The notes beneath the pieces were generated by a model. That model saw only the letters and a program-made list of their open reading frames with translations. It made no database searches and was not told where the DNA came from. A stretch of DNA of 64,000 nt from Shimia sp022448905 (GTDB lineage Bacteria; Pseudomonadota; Alphaproteobacteria; Rhodobacterales; Rhodobacteraceae), in assembly GCF_047126315.1 (NCBI RefSeq), contig NZ_CP138953.1:4278001-4342000 (forward strand), read 5' to 3'. Of the stretch, positions 36,543 to 45,557 are shown one piece after another (position 1 is the stretch's first letter; the number at the start of each line of letters is the position of its first letter). Both the position numbers and the translations under genes were made by a program.

Positions 36543-36896
36543 TCAGTCCTCGATCACCCAGTCATCAGCAAAGGCCAGTTCGCCAATCGCCAACCAGGAC
36601 ATGCGCACGCGTGCCACGCGGCTGTCGCCCCAGGTGCGAAACACCAAATGGAATCCGAGGTTGGTCACTTCTTCGGCCACCACTTCAGCCCGGATATTTG
36701 CCTGCGGGTCCATATCCCACAGCGACAGGCTCACCTGGACGGTCGGGGGGACGCGGTATTTGGCAGAAAACTTAATGAGCTTGCGACGTTCCCGAGTCCC
36801 GTTACCGGTCCACATCTCGCCATCGGTCTCAAAGTCAGAAAACAGGGCTTCATCCCCTTGATCCACTCCGACGTAATTATTTCGTATCCGTTTCAT
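36543..36896 (-). CDS. H-type lectin domain protein
   Basis: 117 residues without a signal peptide. The core VPPTVQVSLSLWDMDPQANI, then TNLGFHLVFRTWGDSRVARV and MSWLAIG, matches the H-type lectin domain first seen in snail agglutinin and Dictyostelium discoidin; bacterial members are short single-domain proteins. The lectin strand pattern and Trp positions are present; sugar binding (GalNAc in animals) is untested here. It follows the atpC terminator on the same strand. Confidence 0.8.
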   Translation of the reverse strand: MKRIRNNYVGVDQGDEALFSDFETDGEMWTGNGTRERRKLIKFSAKYRVPPTVQVSLSLWDMDPQANIRAEVVAEEVTNLGFHLVFRTWGDSRVARVRMSWLAIGELAFADDWVIED

Positions 36897-36950
36897 CGTC
36901 GGCCAATCTGTAATCCAAATACGTCGCTTTCAAGGCCTTTTCGGCCTGAT

Positions 36951-36984
36951 CAAAGCAAAAGGCCCCGCCTGTGTCGGCGGGGCC
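36951..36984 (-). terminator. atp operon terminator
   Basis: Nine-base perfect stem GGCCCCGCC/GGCGGGGCC (36961-36969 and 36976-36984); on the minus strand it is followed by TTTTGCTTTG. A smaller AGGCC/GGCCT hairpin lies just beyond. Confidence 0.85.
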
Positions 36985-37010
36985 TCTTAATCTGTGTGAT
37001 CCGTGTGGGA

Positions 37011-37406
37011 TCAGACCATGTCGTGCATCAGCTGCTCAAGGTCTGCGACAAATTTCTCTGCGCCGTCCTTGTGCTCTTCAGGCGCTTCCGCTGCAGCTTT
37101 GCGGGCGTCAGCAATGACGTCCTCAAGATCTGCTTTGGTCACGTCTTCGCCTTTGTGCGCATGCTCTGCGATCACCGAGATCGAGTCTGCTGTGATGTCC
37201 GCGAAACCGCGGGTCACAACAAAATCCTTCTCACCGTCTGCGGTCTGAACACGCACCACGCCAGGGCGCAGCGAGGTCAGCAGCGGAGAGTGGCCTGGCA
37301 TGGCGGTCAAGTCACCTTCCGCACCAGGGATCTTCACGGCGGTTGCCTCAAACGAAGCCAAGCTACGTTCAGGGCTAACCAGATCAAATTGCATCACGTT
37401 TGCCAT
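37011..37406 (-). CDS. atpC: ATP synthase F1 epsilon subunit
   Basis: 131 residues. The N-terminal beta domain (MQFDLVSPERSLASFEATAV, GAEGDLTAMPGHSPLLTSLR) is diagnostic; the C-terminal helices are acidic. Links the gamma shaft to the Fo ring and can inhibit ATP hydrolysis. Its ribosome site AGGAGG sits immediately after a very long hairpin that separates it from atpD. Confidence 0.95.
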   Translation of the reverse strand: MANVMQFDLVSPERSLASFEATAVKIPGAEGDLTAMPGHSPLLTSLRPGVVRVQTADGEKDFVVTRGFADITADSISVIAEHAHKGEDVTKADLEDVIADARKAAAEAPEEHKDGAEKFVADLEQLMHDMV

Positions 37407-37421
37407 TTCGGGCCTCCTACT

Positions 37422-37517
37422 AGCGTTTCGATTTATTGAAAGTGACTGTCTCGCCTGGCGCGTTGAAATCTGTGATTTCAGTTTGCGCCAGGCGAGTCAT
37501 TTCAAATCGACAACGCT
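37422..37517 (-). repeat. Long hairpin in the atpD-atpC intercistronic gap
   Basis: About 39 pairs in one arm set: AGCGTT+TCGATTT (37422-37434) with AAATCGA+C+AACGCT (37504-37517), GAAA and TGA with TCA and TTTC, CTCGCCTGGCGC (37450-37461) with GCGCCAGGCGAG (37485-37496), and an apical TGAAATC-TGT-GATTTCA (37464-37480). Only small bulges (ATT, G, CTGT, C) interrupt it. It fills the gap from the atpD stop to just before the atpC ribosome site. Confidence 0.85.
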
Positions 37518-38941
37518 TAAGCCGCTTCAGCAGCCATCTTTTCGGCTTTTGCGATCACTTCCTCGATGCCGCCAACCATGTAGAAGGCTGCTTCAGGCAG
37601 GTGGTCGTATTCGCCAGCCACAACGGCTTTGAACGACGCGATGGTGTCTTCCAGAGGCACCTGAACACCGTCAGAACCGGTGAAGACCTTCGCAACGTCA
37701 AACGGCTGAGAGAGGAAACGCTGGATCTTACGCGCCCGCGCAACGGTCAGCTTATCTTCTTCCGACAGTTCGTCCATGCCGAGGATGGCGATGATGTCCT
37801 GCAGCGACTTGTAGCGCTGGAGGATACCCTGAACGTCAAAGGCCACCTGATAGTGCTCTTCGCCCACAACCGATGGGTCCATCAGACGGGAAGAGGAGTC
37901 CAGTGGGTCAACCGCTGGGTAGATGCCCAGCTCGGAGATCGCACGGTTCAGAACCGTGGTCGCATCCAAGTGCGCAAAGGTGGTTGCTGGTGCAGGGTCG
38001 GTAAGGTCGTCCGCTGGAACATACACAGCCTGGATCGAGGTGATCGAGCCGGACTTTGTGGATGTAATGCGTTCCTGCATCGCGCCCATGTCGGTTGCCA
38101 GGGTTGGCTGGTAGCCCACCGCGGATGGGATACGACCCAGAAGCGCGGACACCTCGGAACCCGCTTGGGTAAAGCGGAAGATGTTGTCCACGAAGAACAG
38201 AACGTCGGTACCGGATTGGTCACGGAACTGTTCCGCCAGGGTCAGACCGGTCAGAGCAACACGGGCACGCGCACCGGGAGGCTCGTTCATCTGGCCGTAA
38301 ACCAGAGCCACTTGGGACTCTTCGAGGTTGTCTGGCTTAATAACGTTGGATTCGATCATTTCCCAGTACAGGTCGTTACCTTCACGGGTCCGCTCGCCAA
38401 CACCCGCGAACACCGAGTAACCGGAGTGCACTTTTGCGATGTTGTTGATCAGTTCCATGATCAGAACGGTTTTACCCACGCCGGCGCCGCCGAACAGACC
38501 AATCTTACCACCTTTGGAGTAAGGCGCGAGAAGGTCGATAACCTTAATACCGGTCACCAGGATTTCAGACTCAGTCGCCTGCTCAGCGAACTCAGGCGCT
38601 GGCTGGTGGATGGCACGGGTTTCGTCCGTTTCCACTGGGCCTTTTTCGTCGATTGGCTCACCAACCACGTTCAAAATACGACCGAGGGTCGCGTTACCAA
38701 CCGGGATCGAGATCGGAGCGCCAGTGTCTTCCACTGCGGCGCCACGAACCAGACCTTCGGTCGCGTCCATTGCGATGGTACGAACGGTGTTTTCACCAAG
38801 GTGCTGGGCAACTTCCAGAACCAGTTTCTTACCATTGTTTTCGGTGTTCAGTGCGTTCAGGATCTCCGGCAGAGAGTCGTCGAACTGCACGTCGACAACA
38901 GCGCCGATGACCTGAGTCACCTTACCTTTTGCGTTTGCCAT
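37517..38941 (-). CDS. atpD: ATP synthase F1 beta subunit
   Basis: 474 residues from ATG 38941 (N terminus ANAKGKVTQVIGAVVDVQF); the open frame upstream is not used. Walker A GGAGVGKTV, catalytic region GVGERTREGNDLYWEM and the DELSEED motif (GMDELSEEDK) are intact. Catalytic subunit of the F1 hexamer. 16 bases follow atpG. Confidence 0.98.
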   Translation of the reverse strand: MANAKGKVTQVIGAVVDVQFDDSLPEILNALNTENNGKKLVLEVAQHLGENTVRTIAMDATEGLVRGAAVEDTGAPISIPVGNATLGRILNVVGEPIDEKGPVETDETRAIHQPAPEFAEQATESEILVTGIKVIDLLAPYSKGGKIGLFGGAGVGKTVLIMELINNIAKVHSGYSVFAGVGERTREGNDLYWEMIESNVIKPDNLEESQVALVYGQMNEPPGARARVALTGLTLAEQFRDQSGTDVLFFVDNIFRFTQAGSEVSALLGRIPSAVGYQPTLATDMGAMQERITSTKSGSITSIQAVYVPADDLTDPAPATTFAHLDATTVLNRAISELGIYPAVDPLDSSSRLMDPSVVGEEHYQVAFDVQGILQRYKSLQDIIAILGMDELSEEDKLTVARARKIQRFLSQPFDVAKVFTGSDGVQVPLEDTIASFKAVVAGEYDHLPEAAFYMVGGIEEVIAKAEKMAAEAA

Positions 38942-38957
38942 GTTTCGTCTCCGGTTC

Positions 38958-39830
38958 TTAGAGCGCTTCAGCGCCCGAGATGATTTCAATAAGCTCGTTG
39001 GTGATCACAGCCTGACGCGAGCGGTTAAACTCGATGGTCAGCTTGTCGATCATGTCGCCTGCGTTGCGGGTAGCGTTGTCCATTGCGGACATCCGCGCGC
39101 CCTGCTCAGAGGCACCGTTTTCCAGCAGCGCTGCAAAGATCTGTGTCGCGACACCGCGCGGCAGCAGGTCAGCCAGAATGGCCTCTTCGCTGGGCTCGTA
39201 GTCATACAGAGTGCTTGCGCCATCCGCTTGCTCTTCGAAAGAGGCCGGGATGATTTGCTGTTCGGTTGGGATCTGGCTCACAACGTTCACGAACTTCGCG
39301 TAGAAGATCGTGGCCACGTCAAACTCACCCGCGTCAAAGCGTACGAGAATGTCGCGGGCAATGCCCTGAGCGTCATCGTAACCCACGCGCTTAACCTCAG
39401 TCAGGTCAACGTGGCCTACAAAGTCATCACCCAAATCACGTTTGATGGCGTCACGGCCCTTCTTGCCAACGGTCAGAACCTTGACGGTTTTGCCCGCGGC
39501 TTTCAGTTCCTCAGCCTTCGCACGTGCCAACTTAGCGATGTTTGCGTTGAAACCGCCACACAGACCACGTTCCGCGGTCATCACCACCAACAGGTGGGTC
39601 TGATCGCTTCCGGTGCCTGCAAGCAGCTTCGGTGCAGATTCGGAGCCGCCAACCGAGGCCGCGAGCCCGGACAGAACGGCGTTAAACCGTTCTGTATATG
39701 GGCGCGACTGCTCAGCAGCTTCCTGCGCGCGGCGAAGTTTCGCCGCGGCAACCATCTGCATGGCTTTTGTGATCTTACGAGTGTTTTTCACACTCTCGAT
39801 CCGGTTTTTTAGGTCCTTCAGACTAGGCAT
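38958..39830 (-). CDS. atpG: ATP synthase F1 gamma subunit
   Basis: 290 residues. N-terminal SLKDLKNRIESVKNTRKITK and C-terminal TRNAGDMIDKLTIEFNRSRQ are the paired helices of the rotating shaft. Twelve bases after atpA in the operon. Confidence 0.97.
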   Translation of the reverse strand: MPSLKDLKNRIESVKNTRKITKAMQMVAAAKLRRAQEAAEQSRPYTERFNAVLSGLAASVGGSESAPKLLAGTGSDQTHLLVVMTAERGLCGGFNANIAKLARAKAEELKAAGKTVKVLTVGKKGRDAIKRDLGDDFVGHVDLTEVKRVGYDDAQGIARDILVRFDAGEFDVATIFYAKFVNVVSQIPTEQQIIPASFEEQADGASTLYDYEPSEEAILADLLPRGVATQIFAALLENGASEQGARMSAMDNATRNAGDMIDKLTIEFNRSRQAVITNELIEIISGAEAL

Positions 39831-39842
39831 TGTCCGAACCCC

Positions 39843-41381
39843 TTATGAAAAGTCAGCTGCGAATTCGTCCAGCGCGGCTTTCACTTTGTCTGCGGCGTCA
39901 CCTTTGATCTTAGGATCTTCGTCGGTGATCCATGCCAACAGGTCGGCCTTCTGGCTGCGCAGGAAGTTCAACAGACCTTCTTCGAAGCGTGCAACGTCGC
40001 TCAGCTCGATTTTGTCGAGGTAGCCGTTCACACCTGCGAAGATCACGCAGACGATTTCCGCGTTGGTCAGCGGGGAGTACTGCGGCTGTTTCATCAGCTC
40101 GGTCAGACGTGCACCACGGTTCAGCAGCTGCTGGGTTGCGGCGTCAAGGTCGGAACCAAACTGCGCAAACGCAGCCATTTCGCGGTACTGAGCCAGAGAC
40201 AGCTTAACCGGACCCGCAACCGAAGACATCGCTTTGGTTTGCGCCGAGGAACCCACACGGGATACCGACAGACCGGTGTTCACAGCAGGACGGATACCTT
40301 GGTAGAACAGTTCGGTTTCCAGGAAGATCTGACCGTCGGTGATGGAGATCACGTTGGTTGGAATAAACGCGGAAACGTCGCCACCCTGAGTTTCAATGAT
40401 TGGCAGCGCGGTCAGCGAGCCAGCACCGAAATCCTCGTTCAGCTTCGCGGAACGCTCAAGCAGACGGGAGTGCAGGTAGAAAACGTCACCTGGGTACGCT
40501 TCACGGCCTGGTGGGCGGCGCAGCAGCAGGGACATCTGACGGTAAGCAACAGCTTGCTTGGACAGGTCATCATAGATGATCAGCGCGTGCTTGCCGTTGT
40601 CACGGAAGTATTCTGCCATCGCGGTCGCGGCGTAAGGCGCCAGGAACTGCAGAGGCGCAGGTTCGGAAGCGGTCGCTGCAACAACAATGGAGTATTCCAT
40701 TGCGCCAGACTCTTCCAACTTCTTCACCAGCTGCGCAACGGTGGAGCGCTTCTGACCAACTGCAACGTATACACAGTACAGTTTCTTGCTTTCGTCGTCG
40801 CCGGCGGCTTCGTTGTAAGACTTCTGGTTCAGGATCGCGTCGAGAGCCACAGCAGACTTACCAGTCTGACGGTCACCAATGATCAGCTCACGCTGGCCAC
40901 GGCCGATTGGGATCATCGCGTCAACGGACTTCAGGCCGGTCGCCATTGGCTCGTGAACGGATTTACGTGGGATAATGCCAGGCGCTTTGACGTCTGCAAC
41001 GCCGCGCTTTTCCGCTTTGATTGGACCCTTGCCGTCCAGCGGGTTGCCCAGACCATCAACAACGCGGCCCAGCAGGCCTTCACCGATTGGCACGTCCACG
41101 ATGGAGTTGGTGCGCTTAACAGTGTCGCCTTCTTTGATGTCACGGTCAGAACCGAAGATAACGACACCAACGTTGTCGTTCTCAAGGTTCAGCGCCATGC
41201 CTTGAATACCACCAGGGAATTCAACCATCTCACCGGCTTGAACGTTGTCCAGACCGTAGACGCGCGCAATACCGTCACCGACGGAAAGCACACGGCCGAC
41301 TTCGGCCACTTCGGCCTCTTGGCCAAAGTTTTTAATCTGCTCCTTAAGGATCGCAGAGATTTCGGCTGCTTGGATACCCAT
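39843..41381 (-). CDS. atpA: ATP synthase F1 alpha subunit
   Basis: 512 residues. Walker A GDRQTGKSA and the family stretch RPPGREAYPGDVFYLHSRLL are present. Non-catalytic nucleotide-binding subunit of F1. Its ATG touches the atpH stop by one base. Confidence 0.98.
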   Translation of the reverse strand: MGIQAAEISAILKEQIKNFGQEAEVAEVGRVLSVGDGIARVYGLDNVQAGEMVEFPGGIQGMALNLENDNVGVVIFGSDRDIKEGDTVKRTNSIVDVPIGEGLLGRVVDGLGNPLDGKGPIKAEKRGVADVKAPGIIPRKSVHEPMATGLKSVDAMIPIGRGQRELIIGDRQTGKSAVALDAILNQKSYNEAAGDDESKKLYCVYVAVGQKRSTVAQLVKKLEESGAMEYSIVVAATASEPAPLQFLAPYAATAMAEYFRDNGKHALIIYDDLSKQAVAYRQMSLLLRRPPGREAYPGDVFYLHSRLLERSAKLNEDFGAGSLTALPIIETQGGDVSAFIPTNVISITDGQIFLETELFYQGIRPAVNTGLSVSRVGSSAQTKAMSSVAGPVKLSLAQYREMAAFAQFGSDLDAATQQLLNRGARLTELMKQPQYSPLTNAEIVCVIFAGVNGYLDKIELSDVARFEEGLLNFLRSQKADLLAWITDEDPKIKGDAADKVKAALDEFAADFS

Positions 41382-41941
41382 TATCCGACCTCTTTCATTG
41401 CATTCTGGAGGGAAGCAAGCTTGGAGCGGATCGACGTGTCGATCATCTTCGAGCCCACTTTAACTACAAGACCGCCCACGAGGCTCTCGTCGACGGTCGC
41501 GTTGATTTTGACATCTTTGCCCACGCGTGCTGCCAGCGTTTTTGCCAGCTTTTCGCTCTGGGTTTTGGTCAAAGCTTTGGCGGTGGTGACATCCGCGGTC
41601 ACTTCGCCTTTGTTCTCGGCAATCATTGCCTGCAGTTGCTCGATCAGCTGTGGCAGAACAAACAGGCGGCGTTTTTCAGCCATCAGGCCCAGCACGTTCA
41701 CGAGAACGTCCTGCACACCCATTTTCTTTGCCACTGCGGAGATCGCAGCACCTTGCTCTTCGCGGCTGATCAGCGGCGAATTGATCAGATCAACAAGCTC
41801 GGCGCTGTCGGCAAGTGCCGCGCCCAGACCGTCGATGCTGGTTTCCAATTCGCTCAGCGCATTGTTCTCTTGTGCGATCTCAAAGACCGCGGCGGCATAG
41901 CGTTCTGCAATGCCGGAGGAGATCGAAGCTGGTTCGGACAC
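41381..41941 (-). CDS. atpH: ATP synthase F1 delta subunit
   Basis: 186 residues from a GTG at 41941 with GGAAGGG upstream; this gives the usual Rhodobacteraceae N terminus (SEPASISSGIAERYAAAVFE). An ATG at 41977 lies inside a palindrome and lacks a ribosome site. The C-terminal region (VDESLVGGLVVKVGSKMIDTSI) is characteristic. Delta connects F1 to the Fo b-stalk. First gene of atpHAGDC; no Fo gene is nearby, as is usual in this group. Confidence 0.92.
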   Translation of the reverse strand: MSEPASISSGIAERYAAAVFEIAQENNALSELETSIDGLGAALADSAELVDLINSPLISREEQGAAISAVAKKMGVQDVLVNVLGLMAEKRRLFVLPQLIEQLQAMIAENKGEVTADVTTAKALTKTQSEKLAKTLAARVGKDVKINATVDESLVGGLVVKVGSKMIDTSIRSKLASLQNAMKEVG

Positions 41942-42374
41942 GTCCACCCTTCCGCTTGCTGGCCTCACGTTCGGCATACAATTGTATGCATCGCGCAAGG
42001 ACGTTTCATTACCTCGGGACTAACGAGGCGTTAAAATCCGTCGCGGGTGTAGCAGAGGCTTGCTCAGCTAGCAACAATGTTTGATGTAATCGCCAATTAC
42101 ACGAAAGCCCTGTTTTTCAAGGCTTTGAGCAAAGTGCGACCCTTTGCCTGTTAACTCTGGGTCAAAAAGTGTTTCCCAAACATCCGTTTTTCTCGAATCC
42201 CGGCTGCAAAATGAACCTGACAAAAACCTGACGTAGAGACAATTTTTCCTACTTCAAGCCCACCACCCCCCGCTTTCCCCGGTTCAAACCGCCCCTCGTC
42301 AACACATTCTCAATGCTCATCGGCCCTTATGAAGCGGTGGGGGTCTAGGACCTGATTCTAAGTGTGGGGACATC
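41942..42374. other. Divergent intergenic region between atpH and the RTX-like gene
   Basis: 433 bases with no gene. It contains the 16-base palindrome at 41974-41989, a CCTCG/CGAGG hairpin near 42012-42028, and AT-rich stretches that could hold promoters for both units; I cannot fix a convincing -35/-10 pair. Confidence 0.5.
41974..41989. promoter_or_regulatory. Perfect 16-bp palindrome upstream of atpH
   Basis: GCATACAATTGTATGC, all 16 positions symmetric, 33-48 bases before the atpH GTG. The TGTATGC/GCATACA half-sites resemble operators of GntR- or LacI-type regulators. No transcription start is known, so the effect cannot be predicted. Confidence 0.6.
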
Positions 42375-43973
42375 ATGGGACCATTAATTCTACTGTCGTT
42401 GCTGGGCCTCGGCGCAGCCACCGCTTTTGTCGACGTAGGCGAAGAAGAGGTGGGGGAAGATCCGGTCAGGGACAACACCGATTCCGAAACCGACGAGATG
42501 CAATCCGAAGCACAGCAGGCCGCCAATCTTGTGGAGATGCTGGGCACCCCGGAAACCGGCGAAGCGGAAGCGCTGGAAGACCCTGAGCTCTCCGATGACG
42601 AGGCGCAACTGGACGGCCCGAACCTCTTTGGGACTGAGAACGGCGACACGCTTTACGCCCACGGCGAAGAAAACATCGACGCTGGCGCAGGCGACGACAC
42701 CCTGAAATCATTTGGCGACGGCATGATCCTCGGCGGCGAAGGCAACGACGTCTTCACCCTGGGCGGTGAGGCCGAGGGCTTTGGCGGCGACGGCGAAGAC
42801 TACATGTATATCTCCGACGCGGCCTCTGGCTTTGGCGGTGACGGGGATGACACCTTCTTCCTGAAGCACAACAACTCAGCCGACGACGGCGCGGCAACCG
42901 CAGACGGAGGTGACGGCGACGACACCTTCATCATGAAACCCTTGTCTGGCCTGCCAGAAGAAACCGTGTCCCACATCCTGACCGGCGGCGAAGGCGCAGA
43001 CGTCTACGCCTTTGACATCGACGGCGCGACAGCCATCCGCGACGGAGATGAAGAGGACAACCAGATCATCGCCACCATCACGGATTTTGACCCGGACGAA
43101 GACATGCTGCTGCTCGACATCGGAGCCAAGCCAAGCTTTGACGACGTGGACGAATTGCCAACACCAGAAGTCACCACCACCGAGGATCCGGACGGCGGCT
43201 ATGTCGATGTACACTTCAGCTGGACCAACCCGCTCAACGAAGACAACGTCGAAACCCGCACCGTCCGTCTGGAAGGGTTGACGGAATTTGACACCAGCGA
43301 TGTGCAACTCACCAGCATGTTTGATCCGGACAGCCAGCACAATGAAACGGACACCGGCGACGCTGACGCCCACCGCGTCTTTGGCCTGACACCTACAGAA
43401 GGCACCGATGACGCTGACGACCTAACGCTCAGCGAAAATTCCGCCACAGTTCTGAAAGACGGCGATGACAGCGTTGAAATCACCGATGGCTCCCACCTGA
43501 TCTACGGCGGGGAAGGCAACGACAGCATCGAGGTCACTGAAGCCAATGACGGCGTCACGCAGCTGTTTGGCGGTGAAGGCGATGACGTGCTGACCGCGGA
43601 TCTCGTGCAAAACAATGACACCGCGCTGATTGGCGGCGAGGGCGACGACACCATCACCTTTGGCATGGGCCACTATGTTGAAGGCGGTGAGGGCAACGAC
43701 ACATTGGTGCTGAACCTGCATGAAAACGCCATGGAGCAAGGTCCTGCAGTGCTCAAACAGCTTACCGGCAACCACCTGACCATCAACATCCCAGCGGATA
43801 TGGAAGGTGACGTGGATGTGGTGAACCACACCTACAGCAACGGCTTTGAGGTGGCCTATTCCGAGATCTTTGTCGGCAACGTCTGTGTGCTCAAGATCAT
43901 GGAAGAGGATTTTGACACCGGTGTTGGCATCGCCGAGGAAGATCCGCGACTGGAAATCCTTCGCGCCGCATAA
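42375..43973 (+). CDS. Acidic RTX-like calcium-binding repeat protein
   Basis: 532 residues, very rich in Asp and Glu. About nine degenerate GGxGxDxxx nonapeptide-like repeats occur in two blocks (about residues 95-220 and 370-450), for example GGEGNDVFTLGG, GGDGDDTFFLK, GGEGDDTITFG. These normally fold as a calcium-bound parallel beta roll. The N terminus GPLILLSLLGLGAATAF is a hydrophobic segment that could anchor or export it. The C-terminal 80 residues have no repeats. A type I secretion substrate is possible, but no T1SS genes are here. Confidence 0.8.
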   Translation: MGPLILLSLLGLGAATAFVDVGEEEVGEDPVRDNTDSETDEMQSEAQQAANLVEMLGTPETGEAEALEDPELSDDEAQLDGPNLFGTENGDTLYAHGEENIDAGAGDDTLKSFGDGMILGGEGNDVFTLGGEAEGFGGDGEDYMYISDAASGFGGDGDDTFFLKHNNSADDGAATADGGDGDDTFIMKPLSGLPEETVSHILTGGEGADVYAFDIDGATAIRDGDEEDNQIIATITDFDPDEDMLLLDIGAKPSFDDVDELPTPEVTTTEDPDGGYVDVHFSWTNPLNEDNVETRTVRLEGLTEFDTSDVQLTSMFDPDSQHNETDTGDADAHRVFGLTPTEGTDDADDLTLSENSATVLKDGDDSVEITDGSHLIYGGEGNDSIEVTEANDGVTQLFGGEGDDVLTADLVQNNDTALIGGEGDDTITFGMGHYVEGGEGNDTLVLNLHENAMEQGPAVLKQLTGNHLTINIPADMEGDVDVVNHTYSNGFEVAYSEIFVGNVCVLKIMEEDFDTGVGIAEEDPRLEILRAA

Positions 43974-43981
43974 GTCTTGCC

Positions 43982-44728
43982 TTAAGCCGGAGCCACCTCC
44001 GGTTTGGGATTCAACACGCTCAGTGGTTTCTTCACGCGCGCCGACACGCCCGGTCCCGTTGGCGCGTGCACACGCTTGCTCGCTTCCACAATCAGCACCC
44101 CGCCCGCCATCACCGGCGACACGGTTTTGCCGATGCTTTCCCAAAGTGCACCGGTCTTACGCCAGAACCTCTTGTGGCTCGGCGGTTGATAAAGGGTTGC
44201 GCGATGACGCTCCGGCATAAATCCGTGCTGGCGCAGCTGCGTTTCCAACTGCCCCGCAGAATACGGACGTCCGAAGCCAAAAGGCGTTTTGTCACTGCTG
44301 GACCACATGCCAGTACGATGCGGTACCACAAACAGCGCACGCCCCCCGGGCCCAAGCACCCGATGCGCCTCAGTCAACACATCACTTGGTCGCTCGCTGG
44401 TTTCCAGCCCGTGCATCAGCACAAGCCGATCCACACGCCCGGTGTCCAGCGGCCAAAGCGTTTCCTCACAGAGCACTGACACATTCGCCATCCCTGCGGG
44501 CCAAGGCATCACACCCTGCGGCCCCGGCATCAGACCAATCACCCGCCGTGCTTCCGGCAAATATGGCCGCAACAGCGGTACGGCAAAGCCAAACCCGGCC
44601 ACGGTTTGCCCTTTAGCTTCAGCAACAGGCCAAAGCTCCAGGATCTCATCGCGCACAGCTTTCTGGGCCGCGCGCCCCAAGGTGCTACGGTAGTAGAAAT
44701 TTCGAAGATCCTGCACATCAAGATGCAT
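43982..44728 (-). CDS. Class I SAM-dependent methyltransferase
   Basis: 248 residues from ATG 44728 (N terminus HLDVQDLRNFYYRSTLGR). The Rossmann part is degenerate: VAGFGFAVPLLRPYL in place of the usual glycine-rich loop, and RLVLMHGLETSERPSDVLTE then VLGPGGRALFVVPHR in the place of motifs for Methyltransf_11 proteins. Common next to and divergent from gloB in Rhodobacteraceae. Substrate unknown. An ATG at 44767 is possible but without ribosome site. Confidence 0.8.
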   Translation of the reverse strand: MHLDVQDLRNFYYRSTLGRAAQKAVRDEILELWPVAEAKGQTVAGFGFAVPLLRPYLPEARRVIGLMPGPQGVMPWPAGMANVSVLCEETLWPLDTGRVDRLVLMHGLETSERPSDVLTEAHRVLGPGGRALFVVPHRTGMWSSSDKTPFGFGRPYSAGQLETQLRQHGFMPERHRATLYQPPSHKRFWRKTGALWESIGKTVSPVMAGGVLIVEASKRVHAPTGPGVSARVKKPLSVLNPKPEVAPA

Positions 44729-44789
44729 TGCACCCGGCTCCCCGATCAGCAAATCTAGAGCTAACATAACAATGCAGAGGCGGATTTCC

Positions 44790-45557
44790 ATGCCCCATCA
44801 GATTGTCACCATTCCATGCCTGTCCGACAACTACGCGTTTCTCATCCATGATGCCGCCTCCGGCGCCACCGCCCTTGTCGACGCGCCTGAGCCCGGGCCC
44901 ATTCTGGACGAACTCAAGGCGCGTGGCTGGACGCTCAGCCACGTCTTGTTGACCCACCACCATTGGGATCATGTCGACGGCCTGCCCGACATCCTTGATG
45001 CGCACCCGGCCAAAGTGATTGGCGCCAAAGCAGATGCACACCGCCTGCCCGCCCTCGATTTGGCTGTCAGTGAGGGTGAAACCTTCGACTTTGCCGACGA
45101 AACCGTCTCCATCCTTGACGTGTCCGGCCATACCGTGGGCCACATTGCCTTCCACTTCCCCGACACCGCCGCCGTCTTTACCGGTGACAGCCTGATGGCC
45201 ATGGGCTGTGGTCGCCTGTTTGAAGGCAGCCCGGCGCAAATGTTTGCCAGTCTCAGCAAACTTGCCGCCCTGCCTGACGCCACCACCGTTTGCTCCGGCC
45301 ACGAATACACCGCGTCCAACGGCGCCTTTGCCGCATCCCTCGGGGAAGACAACGCAGCCGTGGCGCAACGCATTTCCGATACCACCGACATGCGCGCCAA
45401 AGGCATCGCCACCGTGCCGTCCAACCTGGGTTTGGAAAAACAAACCAACCCTTTCCTGCGCAGTGCAGATCCCGCCCTGCAAAAGGCCCTCGGCATGGAA
45501 GGCGCTGCGCCCGTGGACGTCTTTACCGAAGTCCGCAAACGCAAAGACAACTTTTGA
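44790..45557 (+). CDS. gloB: Hydroxyacylglutathione hydrolase (glyoxalase II)
   Basis: 255 residues from ATG 44790 (AGAGGCGG upstream). Metallo-beta-lactamase fold with LLTHHHWDHVDG near residue 60, HTVGHIAFHF, FTGDSLMAMGCGRLFEG and CSGHEYT, all as in GloB. It hydrolyses S-lactoylglutathione in methylglyoxal detoxification. The C-terminal substrate domain ends with EVRKRKDNF. Confidence 0.95.
   Translation: MPHQIVTIPCLSDNYAFLIHDAASGATALVDAPEPGPILDELKARGWTLSHVLLTHHHWDHVDGLPDILDAHPAKVIGAKADAHRLPALDLAVSEGETFDFADETVSILDVSGHTVGHIAFHFPDTAAVFTGDSLMAMGCGRLFEGSPAQMFASLSKLAALPDATTVCSGHEYTASNGAFAASLGEDNAAVAQRISDTTDMRAKGIATVPSNLGLEKQTNPFLRSADPALQKALGMEGAAPVDVFTEVRKRKDNF

Noticed and set aside
37436..38983. 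515-codon plus-strand frame across atpD
   Set aside because: Shadow of the highly biased atpD codons; product has no recognizable fold.
40239..41900. 553-codon plus-strand frame across atpA and atpH
   Set aside because: Covers two certain genes in the antisense frame; no own start signals.
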